Source: Thermoplasmata archaeon (lineage in GTDB: Archaea; Thermoplasmatota; Thermoplasmata; Thermoplasmatales; Thermoplasmataceae). From it: a stretch of DNA of 13,333 nt. The translations under genes were made by a program, and so were the position numbers. The stretch is from the NCBI GenBank assembly GCA_021806355.1, contig JAJZXT010000165.1, forward strand, positions 1-13,333, given 5' to 3'. This document shows positions 1-6,237 of the stretch, piece after piece (positions within the stretch are counted from its first letter, which is position 1; each line of letters opens with the position of its first letter). The notes under the pieces are model-generated. The model made no database searches. It was not told the origin of the DNA and saw only the letters and a list, made by a program, of their open reading frames with translations.

Positions 1-1
1 C

Positions 2-319
2 GTGAGTGGATCAACCACCAACTCGACAGGAAATTCCGTTGAAATATATCTCGTATCCGGCACATACAATATAAGTGTAACCGGAACCGCCGGTTACAAC
101 GTGACACTTTCAGCGGGATCAGTAACTATAAACAACGCAAACGCAACGGTCAGCGCTGTGTTCAAGAATATCACAGTAGCTGCAAAGCCATCCAGTTCGG
201 GTGCTGTATACGAGGGACTTGGAGTAGGGGTCATCATTGGAGCAGTTGTCGGCATACTGGTTACAATGATGTATTCGGGAACCTGGATATTCAGGAAGGG
301 TAAGAGTGGAAACCAATAA
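2..319 (+). CDS. C-terminal part of a membrane-anchored surface protein (5' end outside the window)
   Basis: Only the last ~105 residues are visible; the GTG at base 2 is probably internal and the gene continues to the left. The visible part is Thr/Ser/Asn/Val-rich, alternates like a beta-sandwich, and carries five N-glycosylation sequons (N7-S-T, N23-I-S, N33-V-T, N47-A-T, N56-I-T). A Gly/Val/Ile-rich hydrophobic segment follows at about residues 72-92, then a short basic tail (RKGKSGNQ). This is the usual build of archaeal cell-surface proteins: a glycosylated exterior domain, one C-terminal transmembrane anchor and a tiny cytoplasmic tail. No catalytic motif lies in the visible part, so a peptidase, binding protein or S-layer-like protein are all possible. 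It is followed directly by a poly-T stretch. Topology is fairly certain; function is unknown. Confidence 0.65.
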   Translation: MSGSTTNSTGNSVEIYLVSGTYNISVTGTAGYNVTLSAGSVTINNANATVSAVFKNITVAAKPSSSGAVYEGLGVGVIIGAVVGILVTMMYSGTWIFRKGKSGNQ

Positions 320-335
320 TTTTTCTTTTTTTTTT
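320..335 (+). terminator. Poly-T terminator after the surface-protein gene
   Basis: Fifteen T in sixteen bases (one C at 325) begin immediately after the TAA at 317-319. Archaeal RNA polymerase terminates on such U-runs without needing a hairpin, so this is a good candidate 3' end for the upstream transcript. Confidence 0.6.
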
Positions 336-376
336 GGACGTTATCACATTTGCGTTGATAGGTAATGGTGAAACCA

Positions 377-859
377 TTAGGATGTCTTCAACAGTCCTCT
401 ATCAATGTTGAACGTGTGCTTGAATAGTGACGACATGATGGAGAAATGCTGTTCCACTATATCCAAGGTCTTTTCCACCTCCCGGTTGCTGAGGTACAGG
501 AACACCTCTTTCCTGTTTTTCTTAATAAAAGCAAGAAAAGGTGAGATCATTGGATCGTCTCCATGTAAGCTCCTCGCCTTTTCCATGATGATATCAACGA
601 CATCCTCTTCGCTCCTACCCCTGATTATTTCCGAAACCGCACACATGTTCTTCCCGAGCTTCTTCAGGTTCGCCCGATTCTGGAAAAACATGTGCTTTAA
701 CAGTTTCTTGGCTCTGTCAAGCTGATCGTTTTTTCCCGACTCCTCTATCTTATGGGAAATACCCTTCTCCAAGTGGGATAGACATCTCTGCCTGTTTCTC
801 CTTATTGTTTCATGGGAGATCGCAATACCGTCGATGATCCCGAATAGTTCAGATGTCAA
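377..859 (-). pseudogene. Transposase fragment (C-terminal part, DDE type likely)
   Basis: This is a lone open frame of 160 codons that starts at a TTG. The frame stays open only to about 886 before a stop, and no proper start is seen, so the N-terminal half is missing. The C-terminal part (around residues 113-158: FLYLSNREVEKT, then VEQHFSIMSSLFKH, RGLLKTS) resembles the end of DDE transposases, where an Asn/Glu-containing helix supplies the last catalytic acid and is followed by a basic tail. Residues 20-75 are rich in Lys, Arg, His and Gln. Other transposon debris lies directly upstream on the same strand (IstB fragment), but this is not IstA: istA normally precedes istB, and here the frame lies downstream of it. 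I cannot assign the IS family with certainty; an archaeal ISA1214- or ISL3-like group is possible. The element is dead in its present form. Confidence 0.5.
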
Positions 860-904
860 TAACGGCTGAAAATTTTCGACCCATACTTAGATTTTCTTCC
901 ACTT

Positions 905-1225
905 TCACTTCACCTCGTTCATATTAATATTGTTCAGTTTCTTTCTCTCCTTCAACCTGTAGGAATCCCCTCTGATGTTCACCACAATGCCATGATGCAG
1001 TATTCTGTCAAGTACTGCAGATGCCATTACTGAATCTCCAAGGATTTCACCCCATTCCGAGAATGACTTGTTTGATGTGTATATCGTCGAATGCTTCTCA
1101 TACCTCGACGATACGAACTGGAAGGAGAGATTGGATTCTTCCCTTGTCAATGGAAGATATCCTATCCCATCAACTATCATTACAGGAAACCTGGAGTATG
1201 TTGCCAGACGGTGTGGCAATTTCAA
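905..1225 (-). pseudogene. istB: IstB-like ATP-binding helper of an IS21-type element, C-terminal fragment
   Basis: The 106 visible residues match the C-terminal half of IstB, the AAA+ ATPase that assists IS21 transposase IstA. Visible are Walker B (VMIVDGIGYLPL, residues ~15-26), the helix FQFVSSRYE, the sensor-1 stretch with TSNKSFSEWGEILGD (~50-64), and the very typical ending LDRILHH-IVVNIRGDSYRLKERK (~72-95). IstB is normally about 250 residues. Here the N-terminal half with the Walker A loop is gone, because the homology stops at about base 1225, exactly where TnpB-like sequence begins on the other strand. The TTG at 1223-1225 is therefore a chance start. No istA is present. This is a truncated remnant without ATPase function, and its break point shows that another element landed in it or recombined with it. 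Confidence 0.85.
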
Positions 1226-1456
1226 GGAGGGGAAGTTGATCCCAGGTATACATCACAGAAATGTTCAATGTGCGGAAACATAAAGCTTGATCTGAAGCTT
1301 TCAGATCAAATATACCACTGCAATGCATGTGTCCTCACAATAGACAAGGGATCTCAATGCGGCAATAAATGTCCTGAAAGATGGATTGATAAAGATAGGG
1401 AGGAGCACTCCCGAAGTGCAGCCTGTAACCCCATCAGACTATCTATGAGGAAATAG
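1226..1456 (+). pseudogene. tnpB: TnpB (IS200/IS605 OrfB) C-terminal zinc-ribbon fragment
   Basis: Read in the frame beginning at 1226, the protein opens with GGEVDPRYTSQKCSMCG, the hallmark end of TnpB/OrfB nucleases. A second knuckle, CNAC, follows 15 residues later, so all four zinc Cys codons are intact (1262-1330). Next comes LTIDKGSQ, where active TnpB has a DRDxNA-type RuvC-III motif. The second Asp is Gly here, so the last catalytic acid appears lost. The segment runs on through EEHSRSAAC to a TAG at 1454-1456. The RNA-guided nuclease is normally about 370-420 residues; the N-terminal ~80% is absent and its place is taken by IstB sequence on the opposite strand. The frame is open upstream to 1091, but that part is only the antisense of istB. 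This is a dead fragment whose natural right end seems to lie much further on, at about 2317-2348. Confidence 0.8.
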
Positions 1457-1493
1457 ATAATGGAAAAATCTGAAACCATTATAGGTAAACGGA

Positions 1494-1520
1494 CACAGGG
1501 ACATGGTAACATGCCCTGTG
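1494..1520 (+). ncRNA. 11-bp hairpin with GTAA tetraloop, start of the folded block
   Basis: CACAGGG (1494-1500), a bulged A (1501), CATG (1502-1505), loop GTAA (1506-1509), then CATG and CCCTGTG (1510-1520) pair perfectly. A GNRA-type loop on a helix with one bulge is a usual building block of large folded RNAs such as group II intron domain I. It is too precise to expect by chance beside further helices at 1524-1574 and 1592-1625. Confidence 0.6.
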
Positions 1521-2104
1521 AAAGCTCCGTGGATAATGCTCCTGTCCTCGAAAGAGGAGGCCATGCAGGGGAGCTACCGAGTAGTCGGGCCACATCATTA
1601 AGCGAAAACTGCAGCGTCGTGATGTCCTCCGCAAGAACATGGTTTAAGCGGAAAGAAGTGAGTGCGCCGAACCAGTTTCGGGACGGTGAAGGCGGTATCT
1701 TCATGCGAATTCGGATATATGTACATGAAGAGCACTCCGGCGTAAGGGTTGTAGCACGATTACAAAGCCTGATGGGCAAAGCAGGGAAGGACCTTGGACA
1801 CAGAAGGCCAATGAGGGAATGCGCTTGCCAACCTCACTGGTCGCTCAAGGCCTGGCGGATGAGGTCGTAGTACCTATGATGCTCCCGATAACAAGGGAGA
1901 GAAGGGAAGGGCCTCTGGGTAGCGGAATAAGCCGCAGGGTGGTATTCGCAAAATGGAAAACAGAGGGTACTGTCTGAAAGGACTAATCGGCCTTATGCTG
2001 TTCAGGGTCCTAAGTGATCTTGCAGCATATCTGTGATTACATTGAGTGATTACGAAGTGTGTGTATAACCGAAAGGGAAGGTCGCATATGAAACGCCATA
2101 CTTG

Positions 2105-2138
2105 GAGCCGGATGGACGAAACGCCCCAGTCCGGAGTC
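2105..2138 (+). ncRNA. Domain-V-like hairpin (group II intron catalytic domain candidate)
   Basis: The 34-nt segment opens with GAGCCGGATG, containing the AGC that matches the catalytic triad. It has a GAAA loop at 2118-2121 and closes with CCAGTCCGG. Pairs CCGGA (2108-2112) with TCCGG (2130-2134) are intact, and a GAGGGGG run follows at 2142-2148, as often seen after domain V. The basal pairs (3' side AGTC instead of TTC) and the stem under the loop are imperfect, so it looks degenerate or unusual. Confidence 0.4.
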
Positions 2139-2316
2139 TTAGAGGGGGAGCTGGAAACGGACCTTCGGAGAACTGTCTCAACGGGATGTTGGGATATAAT
2201 CAAGCTATCTGAAGGAACTGCGCTTGCTCTCTACTCGACTTCACGCCTGTGGAAAGTGCTACAGCGGCGGAACTCTTAAAAGGAGGTCTACGAGTTGCCA
2301 CTCTATGAATCAGGAA

Positions 2317-2348
2317 CCTCCGATCCTTCAGGGAGGAGAGGATGTCAC
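2317..2348 (+). mobile_element. IS605-type right end / 3' tail of a TnpB guide-RNA scaffold
   Basis: CCTCC (2317-2321) pairs with GGAGG (2332-2336) around the loop GATCCTTCAG, followed by AGAGGATGTCAC. A hairpin with TTCAG in the loop and a GGATGTCAC-like end is the characteristic terminus of many archaeal IS200/IS605 elements, where it also forms the 3' stem of the TnpB omega-RNA. Just before it the frame reads SMNQEP-ILQGGED, the kind of translation such ends often give. The matching TnpB zinc ribbon ends at about 1456, so ~830 bp of other sequence now sits between the two. Confidence 0.5.
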
Positions 2349-2569
2349 AATTGCCACAATTTCTAATTCGTTTGGAAATATTTTTTTAGGGTTTTCATGG
2401 TTTTCAGGGACAGTTAGGCAAAATGAAAGCAGGGGATAAGAATGAGGCAGTTAATCCAATATCAAAGAATGGAGTCACATTGATTATGAGAGATTCTAAA
2501 TAATTTCTGGAAATTCGCATTCAATTTATATTATTCATATAAAGTTAGTAAAGGGGCTGGATGACCACT

Positions 2570-3280
2570 CTATAATGAAATGCTGATTCTCTTGCTCACT
2601 TTTCCTTTTACCAGTGTCGTTTTGAACTTTACTTCACCTACTTCTGAGGTATTCTTCACATGAGTACCGTGATCAATTTGATACGGCAGATTGCCTATTT
2701 TTACTAGCCTTATCTGCGGATGTTCCGGAACGATTCCCCTTGAGATCGCCATTAAGTCGCCATCTGATAATACTGAGGATCTTGGCCTATATTCAAATTC
2801 TACATTGACACCTTTCTTGATTATTTCATTGGTTTCTGCTTCTAATTTTTTTACGATTTCCTCACTGATTTCAGGTATTTCCAGATCAACCCATGCCTGA
2901 TCATCATATGTTTGGTTTATCCTGTTGCCTGCCTTGTAATCTCTATAAGCTATTCCAGTTATGATTCTCAATGCAGTTCTGAATTTCATATGTCCATAAC
3001 GTACGTCCCAGTCAATATACTGCTTGACTTCTTTTCCTTTAATGCTATCCGGATAAGTGTCGTGTGAAATTAAGTGTACGTTTGTTCCATCATTCCATGT
3101 ATCGATTATTTCAAATTCCTTACCATCTATGGTTATCTTCCCCCTATCGTTTGGCTGGCCTTCACCCGTTGGATAAAAAACTGTATTGTCCACCACCAAA
3201 TCGGTAAATTCATTGAATATTACTTTACCAGTGGCCTCTTTCAAATAATTATTGTCCAGATATGCTAACTTAGTTTCCAT
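2570..3280 (-). CDS. alaX: AlaX-like alanyl-tRNA editing-domain protein with altered zinc site
   Basis: This 236-residue protein has the layout of AlaX-M, the free-standing relative of the AlaRS editing domain that removes serine or glycine wrongly attached to tRNA-Ala. The N-terminal beta-barrel carries VVDNTVFYPTGEGQPNDRG (residues 29-47), the family's FYPxGGGQPxDxG signature with one Gly replaced by Glu. The C-terminal editing domain carries TALR (102-105) and DHGTHVKNTSEVG (203-215), matching the HTAxH and CGGTHVxxTxEIG signatures. Of the usual ligands H, H, C and H, only the last (H207) remains: R101, R105 and D203 stand in the other places, with H204 and H97 nearby. It may be a divergent subfamily using other ligands, or a protein that lost editing. 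The ATG at 3280 lies ~26 nt from a TATA-like TTTTAT (3304-3309), suggesting a leaderless transcript. It is a single gene without operon partners. Confidence 0.8.
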   Translation of the reverse strand: METKLAYLDNNYLKEATGKVIFNEFTDLVVDNTVFYPTGEGQPNDRGKITIDGKEFEIIDTWNDGTNVHLISHDTYPDSIKGKEVKQYIDWDVRYGHMKFRTALRIITGIAYRDYKAGNRINQTYDDQAWVDLEIPEISEEIVKKLEAETNEIIKKGVNVEFEYRPRSSVLSDGDLMAISRGIVPEHPQIRLVKIGNLPYQIDHGTHVKNTSEVGEVKFKTTLVKGKVSKRISISL

Positions 3281-3303
3281 TGTAATCCCTTATTCATTTT
3301 CCC

Positions 3304-3309
3304 TTTTAT
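3304..3309 (-). promoter_or_regulatory. TATA-like box of the AlaX-like gene
   Basis: On the minus strand this reads GGATAAAAGGG, centred about 26 nt upstream of the ATG at 3280. That spacing places transcription start at the A of the start codon (leaderless mRNA). Confidence 0.4.
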
Positions 3310-3474
3310 CCTTTTTCCTTTCCCAGTATAGCATCTGTTAAGATCAAATTTCTGAATATTGAATAGTTATCCCAACCACGCAGAGCCCAGCATTAGCGGT
3401 TCGTTTTTGTCTTTCATTGGACAGATTATATATCAAGGAATGCAGAAAAAGGTGAAAAACAATGACTCACTAAA

Positions 3475-3485
3475 GATAAATATTT
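3475..3485 (+). promoter_or_regulatory. TATA-like box of folC
   Basis: GATAAATATTT lies 20-25 nt upstream of the two adjacent TTG codons at 3501 and 3504. A TAA at 3477-3479 closes the frame upstream, so translation must begin at one of these TTGs; no Shine-Dalgarno is seen. A second AT box (GATTATATATC, 3424-3434) is too far for a leaderless start. Confidence 0.4.
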
Positions 3486-3500
3486 GATAGCGCTAACACC

Positions 3501-4778
3501 TTGTTGGATTCTGAAAAACTTGAGTCTCTGTACAGGCTTAAACGGGATGAGATAAAATATGATCTTAATGTCATGAATATTTTTGACAAGTTTTTGGGCT
3601 ATCCGCATAAAAACTTTTCCAGTTTTCATGTTGCCGGAACTAATGGAAAAGGCTCAACCGCCTCTTTAATATTCAATATAATCAGGCAGAGGTATAAAAC
3701 TGGCCTTTACACTTCCCCACACTTAAGAAGATTTAATGAGAGAATCTTCATTCATGACAGAGAGATTTCAGATTCTGAAATTGAAAAATTCCTGGACTTT
3801 ATTGAACCGTTTATTATGGAGAATTCAAAAATAGGCAGAAACCCAACTTTTTTTGAAGCCACCACTGAGCTTGCTTTCCAGGCATTCAATGAGAACAGGA
3901 TTGATTATGGCGTTATCGAGGTTGGTCTTGGTGGAAGGCTTGATGCTACAAATGTAATCGAACCCGAGATTTCGGTGATCACAAAAATAGGGTTTGACCA
4001 TGCAGATCGCCTCGGTGGCACACTCCAGTCAATTGCTTATGAGAAAGCCGGAATAATTAAGAATGGAAAACCTGTAATAACCTCGGAAAACAAGGATGAG
4101 GCCATAAAAGAAATTAGATTCGTTGCAAAGAGAAGAAACAGCAAACTGGTAGAAATCAAGAATTCCTGCCAGATAAAGAATGTATCCAATACAGAGGATG
4201 GATTATTTTTTGATTTGACAACTGAAAAAAATGAATATGAAATAAAATCACGACTGATTGGAGAATTTCAAATTGATAACATCTGTTCAGCGGTAAAGGC
4301 TATCGAAACTTCATCCATCGATTTAGATCCAGAGCAGATACAGGAAGGGATTAGCAAGACAAGGTGGGCGGGAAGATTTGAAATTATAAAGAAAAATCCA
4401 AGAATCCTTATTGATTGCTCGCACAATCCTCCAGCAGCAAATTCACTATCCCTCTCATATAATAAGATGTTTAATGACAACCCTGTCTTGCTGGTAGGAA
4501 TGCTGTCAGATAAAGACCATTACTCCTATGTGAGAAATATAAGAAAGATTTCAGATCATATCATCTTTACGAGGCCTGATGAGCCTGACAGGAGCCTTGA
4601 CCCCAGGATTCTTTATAATGAATCAGCGAACCTGTTCAATGAAGTAAAGGTCATTCAGGACCCTGCTGAGGCATATGAATATGCAAAATCGTTAGGAAAG
4701 CCAATTGTCGTTACCGGATCTATGTATCTTGTAGGAAAAATAGCTGAAATCGAAAATTTGAATACCTATCCTTTCTGA
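3501..4778 (+). CDS. folC: Folylpolyglutamate synthase / dihydrofolate synthase (Mur ligase family)
   Basis: FolC adds glutamate to folate (or to dihydropteroate) using ATP, in the cytosol. The 425 residues are full length for the family. Visible motifs are the P-loop GTNGKGST (46-53); YTSPHL-RFNERI (70-82), which binds the pterin substrate; FFEATTELAF (117-126); IEVGLGGRLDATN (139-151); and GFDHADRLGGT followed by AYEKAGIIK (164-187), which contains His167 and Lys182, the metal-ligating and carbamylated-lysine positions of Mur ligases. GRFE (291-294) and DCSHNPPA (305-312) open the C-terminal domain; the last is usually DGAHNP, a mild variation. Start is TTG at 3501 or 3504, since a stop lies at 3477-3479. 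orc1/cdc6 follows 166 bp downstream on the same strand, too far for coupling. Which glutamate acceptor is used (folate or a modified pterin) cannot be read from the sequence. Confidence 0.9.
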   Translation: MLDSEKLESLYRLKRDEIKYDLNVMNIFDKFLGYPHKNFSSFHVAGTNGKGSTASLIFNIIRQRYKTGLYTSPHLRRFNERIFIHDREISDSEIEKFLDFIEPFIMENSKIGRNPTFFEATTELAFQAFNENRIDYGVIEVGLGGRLDATNVIEPEISVITKIGFDHADRLGGTLQSIAYEKAGIIKNGKPVITSENKDEAIKEIRFVAKRRNSKLVEIKNSCQIKNVSNTEDGLFFDLTTEKNEYEIKSRLIGEFQIDNICSAVKAIETSSIDLDPEQIQEGISKTRWAGRFEIIKKNPRILIDCSHNPPAANSLSLSYNKMFNDNPVLLVGMLSDKDHYSYVRNIRKISDHIIFTRPDEPDRSLDPRILYNESANLFNEVKVIQDPAEAYEYAKSLGKPIVVTGSMYLVGKIAEIENLNTYPF

Positions 4779-4808
4779 TTCCTTGTTCTGTGATACTGGA
4801 ATAACTAG

Positions 4809-4825
4809 TTTTTAATAATTAAAAA
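4809..4825. repeat. AT-only perfect palindrome between folC and orc1/cdc6
   Basis: TTTTTAAT (4809-4816), central A, ATTAAAAA (4818-4825) form two perfect 8-base arms. It could end the folC transcript (a T-run downstream of the stop at 4778), act as a protein-binding site, or be an easily melted element beside the initiator gene. No clear ORB-type origin box is visible in 4779-4944. Confidence 0.4.
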
Positions 4826-4944
4826 TCTAATCTGCTATCAATGATAAGGTTACAAGCAGCCCATAGATAACAGACATGATTCAGATTCTGGTAAAAAAAG
4901 GGTTTAGTATGCCGGACGATTAGTGATGACTTGCAGGTGTTATA

Positions 4945-6237
4945 GTGAATCCCTTTGATAAGTATGAAAAACAGAGTAAAATTTTAAAAGGCGATTTATC
5001 TGCCCTCACTTCATCCCACATACCAGATAATTTTCCTCACAGAGAACGCCAAATCAATTTGATGGTGGAGGCCCTAAGCAGCATAATGAGGAATTCCCGC
5101 CCCTCAAATCTTCTTTTATATGGAAAAACGGGAACCGGAAAATCATCTATAACCCAATATGTTATGTCAAAACTCGCTGAAAAAGCGCCAGACTCGATTC
5201 TTTCATGTTACCTGAATTGCCAGACCTTTGATTCCCCCTATTCAATCCTTATAAATGTTGCAAAGTCCGTATCCGGGAATGATAATATTCCTCCTTCAGG
5301 ATGGCCCTTGGATAGAGTTTACACAGAATTAAGTTCAAAGATAGAAAAAAGCAAAAAATACCTGGTCATAATACTGGATGAAATTGATAAGCTCGTAGAA
5401 AAGAATGGTGGAGATTCCCTGTATGTGATTTTAAAGGCCGCCGATGAATCAAAAGGAGCTAAGACGTCTATTATAGGCATAACAAACGACACATCATTCA
5501 CTGAAAAGCTTGATTCTCGTGTGAAAAGCAGGTTGAATCAGGAGAGTATTGTCTTCCCACCCTATAACGCATCCGAACTGAAGGATATTCTTGAGCCAAG
5601 GGTCAAAGGTATATTGGCTGAGAACGCGATAGAAGAACCCGCACTTAACCTGTGCGCCGCGATTGGAGCACAGGAGCATGGTGATGCAAGAAAGGCCATT
5701 GATCTTATGAGAATTGCAATTGAACTTGCAATCAGGGATGACAAAGAGATTGTTACTACTGAGCACGTTTACAGGTCAAGAGACAGGCTTGAAACTGATG
5801 TCCTGAAGGAAACCATAAGGACATTGCCAACGCATACAAAAATAGTCATAATGGGTTGTATAGCTGCGAGTGAAATGAATAAAACTAATATGATAACAGG
5901 CGAGATCTATGCAAATTACAAGGATATATGCCATGATATGAAGATTCCCCCGGTGTCATCTCGCAGGGTCTCTGATCTTCTCTCGGATCTCGAGGATGCA
6001 GGCTTGATAACCACAACCATACGGAGTCTTGGACGTTATGGCAGAACACGGTATATCCAGCTCAATGAAAAGGAGAAAGAGATGAAGAAATACCTGATGG
6101 AAGATGAAGAAATGGGAAACTTCGAAGCCTCCACAAAATCAATCCAGACCAGGTTTGGTAATTATGAGGCAAATAACACCAACCTTGATAAAATACTTAC
6201 CGCAGCAGATGAGGGTTCGGAAGCGGAGATCTCTTAA
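4945..6237 (+). CDS. cdc6: Orc1/Cdc6 replication initiator ATPase
   Basis: This protein binds archaeal replication origins and helps load the MCM helicase. The 430 residues give a full-length Orc1/Cdc6. The N-terminal AAA+ part has Walker A GKTGTGKS (60-67), Walker B VIILDEID (141-148), sensor 1 GITND (178-182) and sensor 2 HGDARKAIDLMR (245-256) with Arg249. The C-terminal part, about 285-385, is the winged helix that contacts origin DNA, followed by an acidic, Asn-rich tail (386-430). The residue after FPHRERQ (30-36) matches the family's DxxPxRExQ entry. Start is GTG at 4945 with a Shine-Dalgarno-like AGGTG at 4935-4939, unlike the leaderless neighbours. Its stop TAA (6235-6237) overlaps the stop of the convergent methyltransferase gene. 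Initiator genes often sit beside an origin, but I cannot identify origin boxes here. The family is certain; which paralogue is not. Confidence 0.95.
   Translation: MNPFDKYEKQSKILKGDLSALTSSHIPDNFPHRERQINLMVEALSSIMRNSRPSNLLLYGKTGTGKSSITQYVMSKLAEKAPDSILSCYLNCQTFDSPYSILINVAKSVSGNDNIPPSGWPLDRVYTELSSKIEKSKKYLVIILDEIDKLVEKNGGDSLYVILKAADESKGAKTSIIGITNDTSFTEKLDSRVKSRLNQESIVFPPYNASELKDILEPRVKGILAENAIEEPALNLCAAIGAQEHGDARKAIDLMRIAIELAIRDDKEIVTTEHVYRSRDRLETDVLKETIRTLPTHTKIVIMGCIAASEMNKTNMITGEIYANYKDICHDMKIPPVSSRRVSDLLSDLEDAGLITTTIRSLGRYGRTRYIQLNEKEKEMKKYLMEDEEMGNFEASTKSIQTRFGNYEANNTNLDKILTAADEGSEAEIS

Larger units (their letters stand above)
1490..2290 (+). ncRNA. Folded, GC-rich RNA-like block; probable group II intron relic without a reverse transcriptase
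   Basis: No frame here gives a recognisable protein. Hand counts give GC of 31/60 at 1501-1560 and 36/60 at 1801-1860, against about 40% nearby. Many helices can be drawn: 1494-1520; GCTCC 1524-1528 with GGAGC 1570-1574, enclosing CCTG/CAGG and a TCCTC-GAAA-GAGGA hairpin (1545-1558); ACATCA/TGATGT (1592-1625); a 10-bp helix with one mismatch, 1806-1816 with 1832-1842; CTCCC/GGGAG (1882-1899); GCGG/CCGC (1922-1935). Phrases such as GGGGAGCTACCGAGTAGTCG (1569-1588) recall domain I of bacterial-type group II introns, and a 34-nt domain-V-like hairpin lies at 2105-2138. Only about 110 nt separate the upstream helices from that hairpin, so an intron-encoded protein (normally over 1 kb) is absent. 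I do not see a clean GUGYG 5' boundary. It could also be an unrelated structured RNA. The assignment rests on pattern recognition, not on a covariance search. Confidence 0.42.

Noticed and set aside
1656..1670. GTGCGCC as a possible group II intron 5' end (GUGYG consensus)
   Set aside because: Strong helices of the same block lie upstream of it (1494-1625), so the intron, if real, should start earlier; a chance match.
1354..1779. 141-codon open frame on the minus strand
   Set aside because: It is antisense to the TnpB zinc ribbon and the folded block, with low-complexity Leu/Ser content; a shadow.
1460..1870. Open frame of 136 codons on the plus strand inside the folded block
   Set aside because: Its composition (many Arg, Cys, His, Trp without domain pattern) and the strong helices through it fit structured RNA better than a protein; no family recognised.
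1405..2260. Similarity between 1411-1429 and 2239-2257 (both contain GCCTGT) as duplicated intron borders
   Set aside because: Only about 10 of 19 bases agree, which is not enough to claim a target-site duplication.
2424..2504. 26-codon ATG frame in the gap after the mobile-element debris
   Set aside because: Too short and without homology clue, ribosome site or conserved context; 2349-2569 otherwise shows nothing.
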